From: Mycobacteriaceae bacterium
Lineage (GTDB): Bacteria; Actinomycetota; Actinomycetes; Mycobacteriales; Mycobacteriaceae
DNA length: 12,279 bases
NCBI GenBank assembly: GCA_019242135.1
Contig: JAFAWC010000477.1
Coordinates: 1 to 12,279, forward strand
Direction: 5' to 3'
Shown: one piece after another, positions 1 through 7,201 of the stretch
Layout of the letters: each line of letters begins with the position of its first letter
How positions within the stretch are numbered: position 1 is the first letter of the stretch
Program-made: the position numbers and the translations under genes
The notes under the pieces: generated by a model
Seen by the model: the letters and a program-made list of their open reading frames with translations, nothing else
Database searches by the model: none
Told to the model about the DNA's origin: nothing

Positions 1-1005
1 CTCGACGGCGAGCCCGGCTGGCGAGTGGTCACCGTCAACCAGAACGGCGTGGACGTCGGCGTACTCAACGAGGTGCCCGGCACGCCCGCACCGTCGGTGT
101 CGGTCACGCTGGACCGTTCGATACAAGACGCTGCGCAGCACGCGGTGAACAACGTCGGCAGGGCGGCGATGATCGTTGCGATCAAGCCGTCCACCGGCGC
201 GATCCTGGCGGTCGCGCAGAATCCGGCCGCAGACTCCCAGGGCCCGTTGGCGACCACCGGCCTGTTCCCGCCCGGGTCGACGTTCAAGATGATCACCGCG
301 GGCGCCGCCATACAACGCGACATGGCGACCCCCAATACGCTGCTGGGTTGCCCCGGCACGATTGACATCCTGCATCGCACGATCCCCAACTACGGCGGGT
401 TCGACCTCGGGGTGGTGCCGATGTCGCGGGCGTTCGCCAATTCGTGCAACACGACGTTCGCCGAGCTGGCAAGCCGGATGCCGCCGACGGCGCTGACGGT
501 CGCGGCGGCGCAGTACGGTATCGGGCCTGACTATGACATCGCGGGCATCCCGACGGTCAGCGGCTCGGTGCCACCCACCGTCAACGTGGCCGAGCGCACC
601 GAGGACGGGTTCGGGCAGGGCAAGGTGCTGGTCAGCCCGTTCGGGATGGCGCTGGCCGCCGCGACCGTCGCGGCCGGGAAAACACCTGTGCCGCAACTGA
701 TTCTGGGGCGCCCGACCGAGATCACCGGGGACCGCACCGACATCACCCCGCAGATGCTCGACGGCCTGCGCCCGATGATGCGCCTAGTGGTCACCAACGG
801 CACCGCAAAGGACATCGCCGACACCGGAGACGTGCACGGCAAGACCGGGGAGGCGGAGTACCCGGGTGGGTCGCACTCCTGGTTTGCGGGCTATCGCGGC
901 GACCTGGCGTTCGCGGCGCTGATCGTCGGGGGCGGCAGTTCGGAATACGCGGTGCGCATGGTCAAGTTCATGTTCTCATTGCTGCCGCCGGACTACATGG
1001 CCTGA
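1..1005 (+). CDS. Penicillin-binding lipoprotein, transpeptidase domain (5'-partial)
   Basis: This is the C-terminal 334 residues of a class B penicillin-binding protein, a D,D-transpeptidase that cross-links peptidoglycan outside the membrane. The reading frame is open from base 1, so the N-terminus (signal or lipobox and the non-catalytic domain) lies outside the window. All three active-site motifs are present in order: SxxK as STFK (serine codon at 277), SxN as SCN (codons from 442), and KTG within HGKTGEAEY (lysine codon at 841). The family and the mapB/glnA4 neighbourhood match the M. tuberculosis penicillin-binding lipoprotein Rv2864c as I recall it; the lipoprotein label rests on that homology because the lipobox is not visible. 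The stop is TGA at 1003-1005. It is a monofunctional transpeptidase with no glycosyltransferase sequence in view. The catalytic assignment is secure; the exact orthologue is inferred. Confidence 0.93.
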   Translation, partial: LDGEPGWRVVTVNQNGVDVGVLNEVPGTPAPSVSVTLDRSIQDAAQHAVNNVGRAAMIVAIKPSTGAILAVAQNPAADSQGPLATTGLFPPGSTFKMITAGAAIQRDMATPNTLLGCPGTIDILHRTIPNYGGFDLGVVPMSRAFANSCNTTFAELASRMPPTALTVAAAQYGIGPDYDIAGIPTVSGSVPPTVNVAERTEDGFGQGKVLVSPFGMALAAATVAAGKTPVPQLILGRPTEITGDRTDITPQMLDGLRPMMRLVVTNGTAKDIADTGDVHGKTGEAEYPGGSHSWFAGYRGDLAFAALIVGGGSSEYAVRMVKFMFSLLPPDYMA

Positions 1006-1042
1006 CGGCTTTGTGCCCGGCGCCCACGCCGCGGCCGCGCGG

Positions 1043-1048
1043 TAAGTT
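1043..1048 (+). promoter_or_regulatory. Possible -10 element for the DUF1707 gene
   Basis: TAAGTT fits the mycobacterial -10 pattern TAnnnT and ends 9 nt before the ATG at 1058. It would give a leader of only a few bases. No good Shine-Dalgarno sequence precedes the ATG, which is consistent with a very short or absent leader. This is weaker than the other leaderless promoters here because the spacing is slightly long. Confidence 0.35.
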
Positions 1049-1057
1049 GGTAAGGCC

Positions 1058-1654
1058 ATGACGAGCTTTGGTCAGCAGGAAGTCGAATTCCGCATCTCGG
1101 ACGCCGACCGCAATGGCACGTTGCGGCGGCTGCACAATGCGGTCGCGCTGGGACTAATCGACATCGACGAATTCGAGGACCGTTCGAGACGGGTGTCGAC
1201 GGCGCGCACCCGCGGCGAGCTCGACACGCTTGTCGGTGATCTGCCCGGTCCGGGCGCCATCGTCACCTCCGCGGCCGATCGGGTCGAACTGCGCGGCTGG
1301 CTCGGCTCGCTCAAGCGGCACGGCGAGTGGACCGTGCCGACGCGGCTGGCGCTGGTGCGGCGGATGGGCTCGGTCGAACTCGACCTGACGAACGCCCGTT
1401 TCGCGGGCCCGGTGGTGGTGATCGACCTCGACATGGTCCGCGGCTCGGTACAGATTTGGTTGCCAGACGGTGCGAGCGCGTCGATCGACGACGTGACGGT
1501 GTATGCCGGCAGCGCCCGCGACCTGCGCAAAGGCGCACCTGGGGAGGGCACGCCGCACGTCGTGCTGACCGGGCGGATGGTGATGGGCTCGGTGAAGATC
1601 CGCGGGCCAAAGCGGCCGAAGCTGCGGCGGTTGCGGCGCAGTCAGGCGAGCTGA
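1058..1654 (+). CDS. DUF1707 protein with LiaF-like C-terminal domain
   Basis: A 198-residue protein without signal peptide or obvious membrane segment. Residues about 11-64 match the actinobacterial DUF1707 (SHOCT-like) pattern: RISDADRNG, a helix, then GLIDIDEFEDR and ARTRGELDTLVGDLPG. Residues about 80-185 are strand-rich with repeated G-S-V-E/Q/K turns (MGSVELDL, RGSVQIWLP, MGSVKIRGP). This resembles the C-terminal beta domain of LiaF-type cell-wall stress proteins (DUF2154-like). The C-terminus is strongly basic (PKRPKLRRLRR), perhaps for membrane or nucleic acid contact. Location directly after a peptidoglycan transpeptidase fits an envelope-related role, but the function is unknown. 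Length and position suggest the counterpart of M. tuberculosis Rv2862c (from memory). The ATG at 1058 is used because the DUF1707 domain begins ten residues later. Confidence 0.85.
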   Translation: MTSFGQQEVEFRISDADRNGTLRRLHNAVALGLIDIDEFEDRSRRVSTARTRGELDTLVGDLPGPGAIVTSAADRVELRGWLGSLKRHGEWTVPTRLALVRRMGSVELDLTNARFAGPVVVIDLDMVRGSVQIWLPDGASASIDDVTVYAGSARDLRKGAPGEGTPHVVLTGRMVMGSVKIRGPKRPKLRRLRRSQAS

Positions 1655-1671
1655 GCGTCGCGTCGCTCACC

Positions 1672-1677
1672 TACGCT
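1672..1677 (+). promoter_or_regulatory. Leaderless -10 promoter element of mapB
   Basis: TACGCT matches TAnnnT and ends 7 nt before the ATG at 1685, so transcription should start at or next to the start codon. No Shine-Dalgarno sequence is present. The same arrangement recurs before the genes at 4027, 4766 and 7114, which strengthens the call. Confidence 0.6.
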
Positions 1678-1684
1678 GGTGATC

Positions 1685-2530
1685 ATGACTGTTCGTTCCG
1701 GTGTGCTGTCACCGACCCGGCAGGTGCCGCCGTCGATCCCGCGGCCCGAATACGTCGGTAAGCGCACCGCGAAGGAGGGCAGCGAGCCGTGGGTGCAAAG
1801 CCGCGAGGTGATCGAGCAGATGCGGGTCGCCGGTCGCATTGCCGCCGGCGCGCTCGTCGAGGCCGGCAAGGCGGTCGCACCGGGCGTTACCACCGACGAG
1901 CTGGACGGTATCGCCCACGACTACATGGTCTCGCACGGCGCATATCCATCGACGTTGGGATACAAGGGTTTCCCGAAGTCGTGCTGCACGTCGCTCAACG
2001 AGGTCATCTGCCACGGTATCCCCGATTCGACGGTGATCGAGGACGGCGACATCGTCAACATCGATGTAACCGCGTACATCAACGGCGTGCACGGCGACAC
2101 CAATGCGACGTTTCTGGCCGGCGACGTGTCCGAGGAGCACCGGCTGCTCGTCGAGCGCACCCGTGAGGCGATGACACGCGCGATCAAAGCCGTCAAGCCG
2201 GGGCGATCGTTGTCGGTGGTCGGGCGGGTGATCGAATCGTATGCAAACCGCTTCGGCTACAGAGTTGTTCGTGACTTCACCGGGCACGGCATCGGAACCA
2301 CCTTCCACAACGGGCTGGTGGTGCTGCACTACGATCAACCATCGATCACCACTGTTCTCGAGCCCGGGATGACGTTCACGATCGAGCCGATGATCAACCT
2401 CGGCTCGCTGGATTACGAGATATGGGACGACGGCTGGACGGTGGTCACCAAGGACCGCAAATGGACAGCGCAGTTCGAGCACACGCTGGTGGTCACCGAT
2501 GACGGCGCCGAAATCCTGACCCTGCCGTGA
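1685..2530 (+). CDS. mapB: Methionine aminopeptidase, type 1 (MapB)
   Basis: A cytosolic metalloprotease that removes the initiator methionine from new proteins. The 281 residues contain the full type 1 pita-bread fold. Metal ligands are D127 (NIDVTA), D138 (HGDTN), H201 (TGHGIG), E234 (IEPM) and E265 (QFEHT); H110 (ICHGIPD) is the conserved substrate-side histidine. Residues 1-40 form the N-terminal extension typical of mycobacterial MetAP1c, including a PxxPxP motif (residues 16-21, PPSIPRP) before the catalytic domain. I recall strong similarity to M. tuberculosis Rv2861c. A GTG at 1679 is an in-frame alternative two codons upstream; ATG 1685 is preferred because the TACGCT element places the transcript start there. 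The stop codon overlaps the start of cobQ by 4 nt (GTGA), implying a shared transcript and translational coupling. Confidence 0.97.
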   Translation: MTVRSGVLSPTRQVPPSIPRPEYVGKRTAKEGSEPWVQSREVIEQMRVAGRIAAGALVEAGKAVAPGVTTDELDGIAHDYMVSHGAYPSTLGYKGFPKSCCTSLNEVICHGIPDSTVIEDGDIVNIDVTAYINGVHGDTNATFLAGDVSEEHRLLVERTREAMTRAIKAVKPGRSLSVVGRVIESYANRFGYRVVRDFTGHGIGTTFHNGLVVLHYDQPSITTVLEPGMTFTIEPMINLGSLDYEIWDDGWTVVTKDRKWTAQFEHTLVVTDDGAEILTLP

Positions 2531-4017
2531 CCGGCGGGGCGCTGCTCGTGGCCGGTACCAGCTCTGATGCCGGCAAGTCGGTGGTCGTCGCCGGGCTGTG
2601 CCGGCTGCTGGCCCGCAAAGGCGTGCGGGTGGCGCCGTTCAAGGCGCAGAACATGTCCAACAACTCCGCGGTCACCGTCGAGGGCGGCGAGATCGGCCGC
2701 GCGCAGGCGATGCAGGCGCATGCTGCGGGCCTTTTGCCGAGCGTGCGGTTCAACCCGATCCTGCTCAAGCCGGGAAGCGACCGCACATCGCAACTCGTGG
2801 TGCGGGGTCGGGCCGCCGGCACCGTCCACGCCGGTGATTACGTCGCTCACCGCGAGCATCTCGCCGCGGTGGTGGCCACCGAGCTGGAGTCGCTGCTGTC
2901 CGAGTTCGACGCGGTGATCTGCGAGGGCGCCGGATCGCCGGCCGAAATCAACTTGCGGGCAAGCGATATCGCGAACATGGGGCTCGCACGGGCGGCTCAC
3001 CTGCCCGTGGTGCTTGTCGGCGACATCGACCGCGGCGGGCTGCTCGCCCATCTGTTCGGCACGGTCGCGCTGCTTGAACCGGCCGACCAGGCACTGATCT
3101 GCGGCTTCGTGGTCAACAAGTTCCGCGGTGATCCTGCCCTACTGGAGCCTGGGCTGCGTGAGCTCGCGCGGCTGACCGGCCGGCCGACCTACGGAGTGCT
3201 GCCCCACGTCGACGACCTGTGGCTGGACACCGAAGACTCGCTGTCGGTCGTGGCCGGGCGCGTCATCGGCGTGCCGCAGCCCCCGTGCGGGGCGAGCTGG
3301 CTGCGGGTGGCGGCGGTCCGGTTGCCGCGCCTATCGAACTCCACCGACGTCGAGGCGCTGGCATGCGAGCCCGGCGTGCTGGTCAGGTGGACGACCGAGG
3401 CCTGCGACATCGCCGACACCGACGTCGTGCTGCTGCCCGGGACAAAGGCAACCGCCGCGGATTTGACCTGGCTGCGCGACCGCGGCCTCGCCGAGGCCGT
3501 GGTCACCCACGCCAGATCGGGCAAGCCGGTACTCGGCATTTGCGGCGGCTTTCAGATGCTGTGCACCCGGATCAACGACCGCGTCGAGTCGGGCGGCGGG
3601 GCTATCGACGGACTCGGGGTGCTCGACGTAGACATCGAGTTCTGCCCGGTCAAAACGCTGCGGCGGGCTCAGGCGCCGCTGGCGGGCTACGAAATCCACC
3701 ACGGCCAGGTCAGCCGGTGCATGGAGGCGCCGTGGTCGCAGGTCGGCGTTCGCCGTGGCGCCGTATACGGCACACATTGGCACGGGCTGTTCGACAACGA
3801 CGAATTCCGGCGGGCGTGGCTGGCCGAGGCGGCGCTGGCCGCCGGCCGGGGCGATTTCGTGGTCGCCGACGACACCGACGTCACCGCGCGCCGCGGCGCG
3901 CAGCTCGACAGGCTGGCCGATCTGCTGGCCGGACACCTCGACGTCGACGCCGTGTGCGCCTTGCTCGACAACGGACCGCCGCCACGTCCCACTGTGATCA
4001 GCGGGTTTGGCCCGTAG
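2527..4017 (+). CDS. cobQ: Cobyric acid synthase, glutamine-hydrolysing (CobQ/CbiP)
   Basis: It amidates the b, d, e and g side chains of adenosylcobyrinic acid a,c-diamide, using ATP and four glutamines, to give adenosylcobyric acid in cobalamin synthesis. The 496-residue protein begins with the P-loop-like GTSSDAGKS (residues 10-18) and continues through [10 protein letters not shown] (38-47) and [12 protein letters not shown] (132-143), the hallmark CobQ stretches. A C-terminal triad-less class I glutamine amidotransferase domain follows, with nucleophile C339 in GICGGFQ and H419 in GTHWHGLFD. Length is normal for the family. The GTG start overlaps the mapB stop by 4 nt. In M. tuberculosis, as I remember it, cobQ1 (Rv0255c) lies elsewhere beside cobU, so this position next to mapB is notable. 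No other cobalamin gene is in the window. Confidence 0.97.
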   Translation: MTGGALLVAGTSSDAGKSVVVAGLCRLLARKGVRVAPFKAQNMSNNSAVTVEGGEIGRAQAMQAHAAGLLPSVRFNPILLKPGSDRTSQLVVRGRAAGTVHAGDYVAHREHLAAVVATELESLLSEFDAVICEGAGSPAEINLRASDIANMGLARAAHLPVVLVGDIDRGGLLAHLFGTVALLEPADQALICGFVVNKFRGDPALLEPGLRELARLTGRPTYGVLPHVDDLWLDTEDSLSVVAGRVIGVPQPPCGASWLRVAAVRLPRLSNSTDVEALACEPGVLVRWTTEACDIADTDVVLLPGTKATAADLTWLRDRGLAEAVVTHARSGKPVLGICGGFQMLCTRINDRVESGGGAIDGLGVLDVDIEFCPVKTLRRAQAPLAGYEIHHGQVSRCMEAPWSQVGVRRGAVYGTHWHGLFDNDEFRRAWLAEAALAAGRGDFVVADDTDVTARRGAQLDRLADLLAGHLDVDAVCALLDNGPPPRPTVISGFGP

Positions 4018-4020
4018 CCT
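4015..4020 (+). promoter_or_regulatory. Leaderless -10 promoter element of the lipoprotein gene
   Basis: TAGCCT matches TAnnnT and ends 6 nt before the GTG at 4027. Its first three bases are the cobQ stop codon. There is no Shine-Dalgarno sequence in the short gap, so the lipoprotein gene is probably read from a leaderless transcript independent of cobQ read-through. Confidence 0.6.
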
Positions 4021-4026
4021 GTCATC

Positions 4027-4695
4027 GTGACCCGGCTATTTGCCCTGCTGGCGGCCATCGCACTGCTGGTCGTCGGGTGCGGGAAGACAATCAGCGGAAC
4101 CGCGACGTGGCCGGGTGCGACTCTGAACAAGGTCCTGCTCACCGAGGCCGATTTCCCGCCCGGCGTGCTGTATGGGCGCATCGGCGAAGACCCCGGCGTG
4201 CCGGACAACGCCGGCGCGCCGCCGTCGATGCTCTCGATACCGCAGGGCTGCTCGAACGGGCTGACCGGCGTGATCGCGGCCTACGCCGAGCGGGGCCCCG
4301 GTGCCGCCGCGAAGTACGGCGTCACCTACAGCGGGGTGAGGATCGTGATGACGGTGCTCACATCCGCGCTCAACCTCGACGGGCTGGCGACAGAAGCGAC
4401 CCGCTGCCAAAGCTTCAACGTGTTCTTCGACCGCAATTCTGCGGCGATCCCAATGACGACCACCAGGCTCGCGTCGCGCCCGGACCAGCTGGTGTACGCG
4501 CAGACAATGAACCTGCAAGGAAATGACACCACCGTCTATATGTCGTTCGAAAACGTCGGTCGCATGGCGGTGTTCGGAATGGGCTTGCCGACAATACAAA
4601 TCAGTACCGGACAACCACCGCCGCCCAACGGCTCGCTGCCGCAGACGTTTACCGAGATCGCCGATCGCCAAGCGCAACGGATCCACGACAGCTGA
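4027..4695 (+). CDS. Small mycobacterial-type lipoprotein of unknown function
   Basis: A 222-residue predicted lipoprotein. Residues 1-17 form a signal peptide with a short basic start and a hydrophobic run, ending in a lipobox V-V-G-C with C18 as the lipidated cysteine, followed by a typical flexible GKTISGTATW segment. The mature part contains two further cysteines (in GCSNGL and TRCQSF) that could form a disulfide, and no catalytic motif I recognise. The 'LLTEADFPPGV' segment is reminiscent of mycobacterial envelope lipoproteins of the DUF5642 or sensor-domain kind, but I cannot confirm the family. It should be exported and anchored at the outer face of the membrane. The GTG start is set by the lipobox distance and by the TAGCCT element 6 nt upstream. 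It follows cobQ by 9 nt. Confidence 0.85.
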   Translation: MTRLFALLAAIALLVVGCGKTISGTATWPGATLNKVLLTEADFPPGVLYGRIGEDPGVPDNAGAPPSMLSIPQGCSNGLTGVIAAYAERGPGAAAKYGVTYSGVRIVMTVLTSALNLDGLATEATRCQSFNVFFDRNSAAIPMTTTRLASRPDQLVYAQTMNLQGNDTTVYMSFENVGRMAVFGMGLPTIQISTGQPPPPNGSLPQTFTEIADRQAQRIHDS

Positions 4696-4752
4696 AACTG
4701 AACATCTTGTGCGAGAGCGCGGAAAACCACCCGACCGCGGGGTCCAAGCAGG

Positions 4753-4758
4753 TAGCGT
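4753..4758 (+). promoter_or_regulatory. Leaderless -10 element for the short hydrolase-like gene
   Basis: TAGCGT matches TAnnnT and ends 7 nt before the GTG at 4766. It decides that start over the later in-frame ATG at 4778 and over the much longer open frame upstream, which lies inside the lipoprotein gene. No Shine-Dalgarno sequence precedes the GTG. Confidence 0.55.
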
Positions 4759-4765
4759 GCCACGA

Positions 4766-5329
4766 GTGCCTTCGACGATGGTCACCATCGAGGGATTCCC
4801 GGTAACGGTCAATGTGGCAGGGCCCGAGAAGGGTCCTGTGGTCGTGATGCTCGGCGCCTCCCACCATGCGCCCGGCGCGTACGACGCGGTGTGTCAGCGG
4901 CTGCACACGGCGTCCCTGCGCACCGTGGTCATCTCGCCGGACCGTCGGCTCACGCCCAAATCGGTGCTGGGCATTCTGGATTCTCTGGGTGTGCAGTGGG
5001 CCCTGCTGGTCGGTGACCGCATCGGCGGCGAGATCGCTTGGGAACTGGCGGCGAGTCGGTTGGATCGGTTCATCGGTCTCGTCGTGATTGACCGCGGCCA
5101 CCCCAAGGTTGCCGACATGACCGGCGTGGTCCGCGACGAGCACTGCCCGCCGGTGGAGATCAATACAACCGCGCTGGTCAGCACGCCCGCCGCACGGGCG
5201 GTCGCGAAAGCCAGCCAGCGCTATGTGTACGGCGACTTCCGGCTCGTCGAACTGCTCGGCCGTCGCAACGCGCAGGAATCGACCGCCCAGCTGGCCGCCG
5301 AAATCGTGCTGCGCACGAGCACCTGGTGA
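4766..5329 (+). CDS. Short alpha/beta-hydrolase-like protein lacking the nucleophile serine
   Basis: A 187-residue protein resembling the N-terminal half of alpha/beta hydrolases. It has strand PVVVMLGAS followed by the HHAPGAYD loop (residues 24-40, oxyanion-hole region), strand LRTVVISPDRR (51-61), a helix, and LLVGDRIGGEIAWELA (80-95), which aligns with the nucleophile elbow and its helix. In active members that elbow is G-x-S-x-G. Here it is G83-D84-R85-I86-G87, so arginine (codon 5018-5020) replaces the nucleophile. The protein is also far shorter than the usual 250-300 residues and shows no clear C-terminal catalytic histidine. It may be a binding or regulatory pseudoenzyme, or a truncated derivative. 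Translation probably starts at GTG 4766; ATG 4778 is the alternative. Its stop lies 3 bp from the convergent ngg stop. Confidence 0.8.
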   Translation: MPSTMVTIEGFPVTVNVAGPEKGPVVVMLGASHHAPGAYDAVCQRLHTASLRTVVISPDRRLTPKSVLGILDSLGVQWALLVGDRIGGEIAWELAASRLDRFIGLVVIDRGHPKVADMTGVVRDEHCPPVEINTTALVSTPAARAVAKASQRYVYGDFRLVELLGRRNAQESTAQLAAEIVLRTSTW

Positions 5330-5332
5330 CCG

Positions 5333-7114
5333 TCAGTGCGCCGGCGACTCCGGCGTCCATGCCTGTGGCAGCCGAGGGTTGCCCGGGAACAAAAAGTCGA
5401 TGAACGCGGCGGCCGTCGGCTGGGGTTCGTGGTTGGCCAGGCCGGGCCGTTCGTTGGCCTCGATGAACACGTAGTCGCTCTTGGTCACGTCGGGGACCAG
5501 CAGGTCGATGCCCGTCACCGGGATGCCGATCGCCTCGGCCATCGTCTCCGCCACCCGGCAAAGTTCCGGGTCCACCTTTGCGGTGACGTCGTGGATCGTC
5601 CCGCCTTGGTGCAGATTCGCGGTGCGACGCACCCGCAGCCGGGTGCCTTCGGGCAGCACGTCGTCCAACGACCAGCCGGCCTCGCGCACCGTGCCCTCGG
5701 TGACCGCGTCCAGCGGGATGCGCGACTCGCCGCCGGTGGCCGCCGACCGACGGCGGCTTTCGGCCTCGATCAGGTCGCGCAGGGTGTGCCGCCCGGTCCC
5801 GATCACCTCCGCAGGCTTTCGGATCGCCGCGGCGACGACCTTTCCGTCGATCACTACCAGGCGAAGGTCGTCGCCGTACGCGCGCTGCTCGATGAGGACC
5901 TCGGGGCAGTGCTCGTGGGCACGGACCAGCGCAGCGTCCAGCTCGGCGGGACCGCTCACCCCCACCGTGATGCCTTTGCCCTGCTCCCCGCGGGTGGGCT
6001 TGACCACCACGTCGCCGACCTCCGCGAGGAACGCGTGGTCCTGCTCGTCGAAGGTGGCCAGCCGGCCGCGGGGGACGGTGACGCCGGCCTCCACCGCGAT
6101 GCGCCGGGTCCGGCGTTTGTCGTCGCAGCGGCTCAACGCGACCGCCGAGGCGAACTCCGACAGTGACTCGCGGCTGATGACGCTGCGACCGCCGTGGGTG
6201 AGGCGCAGCTCACCGGTCTCGGCGTCGAGGACCTCGACCTGGATGCCGCGTCGCAGCGCCTCGTCGGCGATGATCCGGGCGTAGGGGTTCAGGTCGTCGA
6301 TCGTCTCGGACGGCGCTGCGGTGAACAGCGGTTCGTTTATCGCGTTTTTGCGTTTGATGCACAGCACCGGCACGCGTTGGAAACCGAGTTTTTCGTACAG
6401 TGCGATCGCCGCCGCGTTGTCGTGCACGACCGAGAGGTCCATGTAGGAACGGCCGAGGCTGCTGAAGTGTTCGGCGAGGCTGCGGGTCAGCGCTTCGCCT
6501 ACACCGGGCAGTCCGGCGGCGGGGTCGACGGCCAACGACCACAGACTGGAGCCGGATTCCGGGTCGTCGAACAACCGCTCGTGGTCGACTCCGGTGACGG
6601 TTCCGACGATGGTTTCGTCGTCGTCGCGCACCGCGACGAGATAGGTGACCACGTCGGCGGCGACATGGTTGTCCCAGATCACCTCCACCCGTGCGGGCAC
6701 CATCCCGCAGCGCACGTAGACGCGGTTCATCTCCTCGGCGTCTTGTGGCGAATCCAGCCCTCGGACGGTGATTCCGGTCGGCGACCAGCGCAGCGACTCG
6801 TCGGAGAAGCGCAGCCGGTAGGTGTGACTTGGGTCGATGAACAGCTCATGAGGCGCGCGGGCGACCACGACATGGGCCGCGCTGGCGTACATGCAGACGT
6901 CCCGGCGGCCGGGCCCCTCCCGGCGCAGCACCTCGGCCAGCTCATCTGCGTCGGAAAACGTCTGCCCAACGATCAGCCTGCCCCAGCCCAGATCTAGCAC
7001 GACGTTGTCGGGCATGGCCGCGACCAGGTGCGCCGGCGGCGTGTCATGCAGCCCGAGCGTGATCGCCTCGGGATGGTCGTCACCGGCCCCCCGGCGCCGT
7101 CCAGCTTCGGACAC
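5333..7114 (-). CDS. ngg: GNAT/ATP-grasp fusion, N-acetylglutaminylglutamine synthetase type
   Basis: A 593-residue two-domain enzyme. Residues about 120-260 form a GNAT acetyltransferase; its acetyl-CoA motif lies around SLAVDPAAGLPGVGEAL (193-209) and is followed by NAAAIALYEKLGF (233-245). Residues about 320-575 form a CphA-like ATP-grasp ligase: the nucleotide-binding strand VVVKPTRGEQGKGI (369-382), LIEQRAYGDDLRLVVIDGKV (407-426), ANLHQGGTIHDVT (499-511) and the metal-binding FIEANERPGL (550-559). This order is that of Ngg, which acetylates glutamine and ligates a second glutamine. In Sinorhizobium this works with the amidotransferase AsnO to make the osmoprotectant N-acetylglutaminylglutamine amide. 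No asnO is in the window, so the exact product is inferred. GTG 7114 is chosen because TAATGT sits 7 nt upstream. It is divergent from glnA4. Confidence 0.85.
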   Translation of the reverse strand: MSEAGRRRGAGDDHPEAITLGLHDTPPAHLVAAMPDNVVLDLGWGRLIVGQTFSDADELAEVLRREGPGRRDVCMYASAAHVVVARAPHELFIDPSHTYRLRFSDESLRWSPTGITVRGLDSPQDAEEMNRVYVRCGMVPARVEVIWDNHVAADVVTYLVAVRDDDETIVGTVTGVDHERLFDDPESGSSLWSLAVDPAAGLPGVGEALTRSLAEHFSSLGRSYMDLSVVHDNAAAIALYEKLGFQRVPVLCIKRKNAINEPLFTAAPSETIDDLNPYARIIADEALRRGIQVEVLDAETGELRLTHGGRSVISRESLSEFASAVALSRCDDKRRTRRIAVEAGVTVPRGRLATFDEQDHAFLAEVGDVVVKPTRGEQGKGITVGVSGPAELDAALVRAHEHCPEVLIEQRAYGDDLRLVVIDGKVVAAAIRKPAEVIGTGRHTLRDLIEAESRRRSAATGGESRIPLDAVTEGTVREAGWSLDDVLPEGTRLRVRRTANLHQGGTIHDVTAKVDPELCRVAETMAEAIGIPVTGIDLLVPDVTKSDYVFIEANERPGLANHEPQPTAAAFIDFLFPGNPRLPQAWTPESPAH

Positions 7115-7121
7115 TTAATTG

Positions 7122-7127
7122 ACATTA
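7122..7127 (-). promoter_or_regulatory. Leaderless -10 promoter element of ngg
   Basis: Read on the minus strand this is TAATGT, a good TAnnnT element, ending 7 nt before the GTG at 7114. There is no ribosome binding site in the intervening CAATTAA, so the transcript is predicted to begin at the start codon. Confidence 0.6.
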
Positions 7128-7159
7128 CCGGCGAGGCATCGCTCCCACGCGGGCAGCGG

Positions 7160-7185
7160 TCACTTGGCTGTCGGGAGTCAAGTGA
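7160..7185 (+). promoter_or_regulatory. 10-bp-stem inverted repeat in the glnA4 leader
   Basis: TCACTTG (7160-7166) and CAAGTGA (7179-7185) are perfect complements. The stem continues inward through one G-U pair and two more Watson-Crick pairs to ten pairs closing a six-base loop, GTCGGG (7170-7175). It lies 16 bp upstream of the glnA4 Shine-Dalgarno and inside the ngg/glnA4 divergent region. It could be an RNA hairpin in the glnA4 leader or, as DNA, a dyad operator for a dimeric regulator. There is no U-run, so it is not an intrinsic terminator. Confidence 0.55.
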
Positions 7186-7201
7186 GGGCTACGCCGCCGG
7201 T

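Noticed and set aside
1030..1039. Perfect 10-bp palindrome CGCGGCCGCG between the PBP and DUF1707 genes
   Set aside because: Such GC-only palindromes arise readily at this base composition; there is no loop, U-run or repetition to suggest function.
3219..4526. A 435-codon open frame on the plus strand across cobQ and the lipoprotein gene
   Set aside because: Its translation is arginine-rich and low in complexity and crosses two well-supported genes. It is the out-of-frame reading expected in high-GC coding DNA.
4523..4765. Upstream extension of the hydrolase-like frame back to 4523
   Set aside because: That part lies inside the lipoprotein gene out of frame and has no hydrolase similarity. 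The TAGCGT element and GTG 4766 give a better start.
5336..6997. Two long plus-strand open frames (about 267-276 codons each) antisense to ngg
   Set aside because: No recognisable domain, no start signals, and they mirror the ngg codons. The GNAT and ATP-grasp motifs clearly place the gene on the minus strand.
7119..7124. TTGACA on the plus strand as a -35 for glnA4
   Set aside because: No TAnnnT or similar -10 lies 15-19 bp downstream, and the bases coincide with the ngg -10 region on the other strand. A glnA4 promoter here is not supported by sequence alone.
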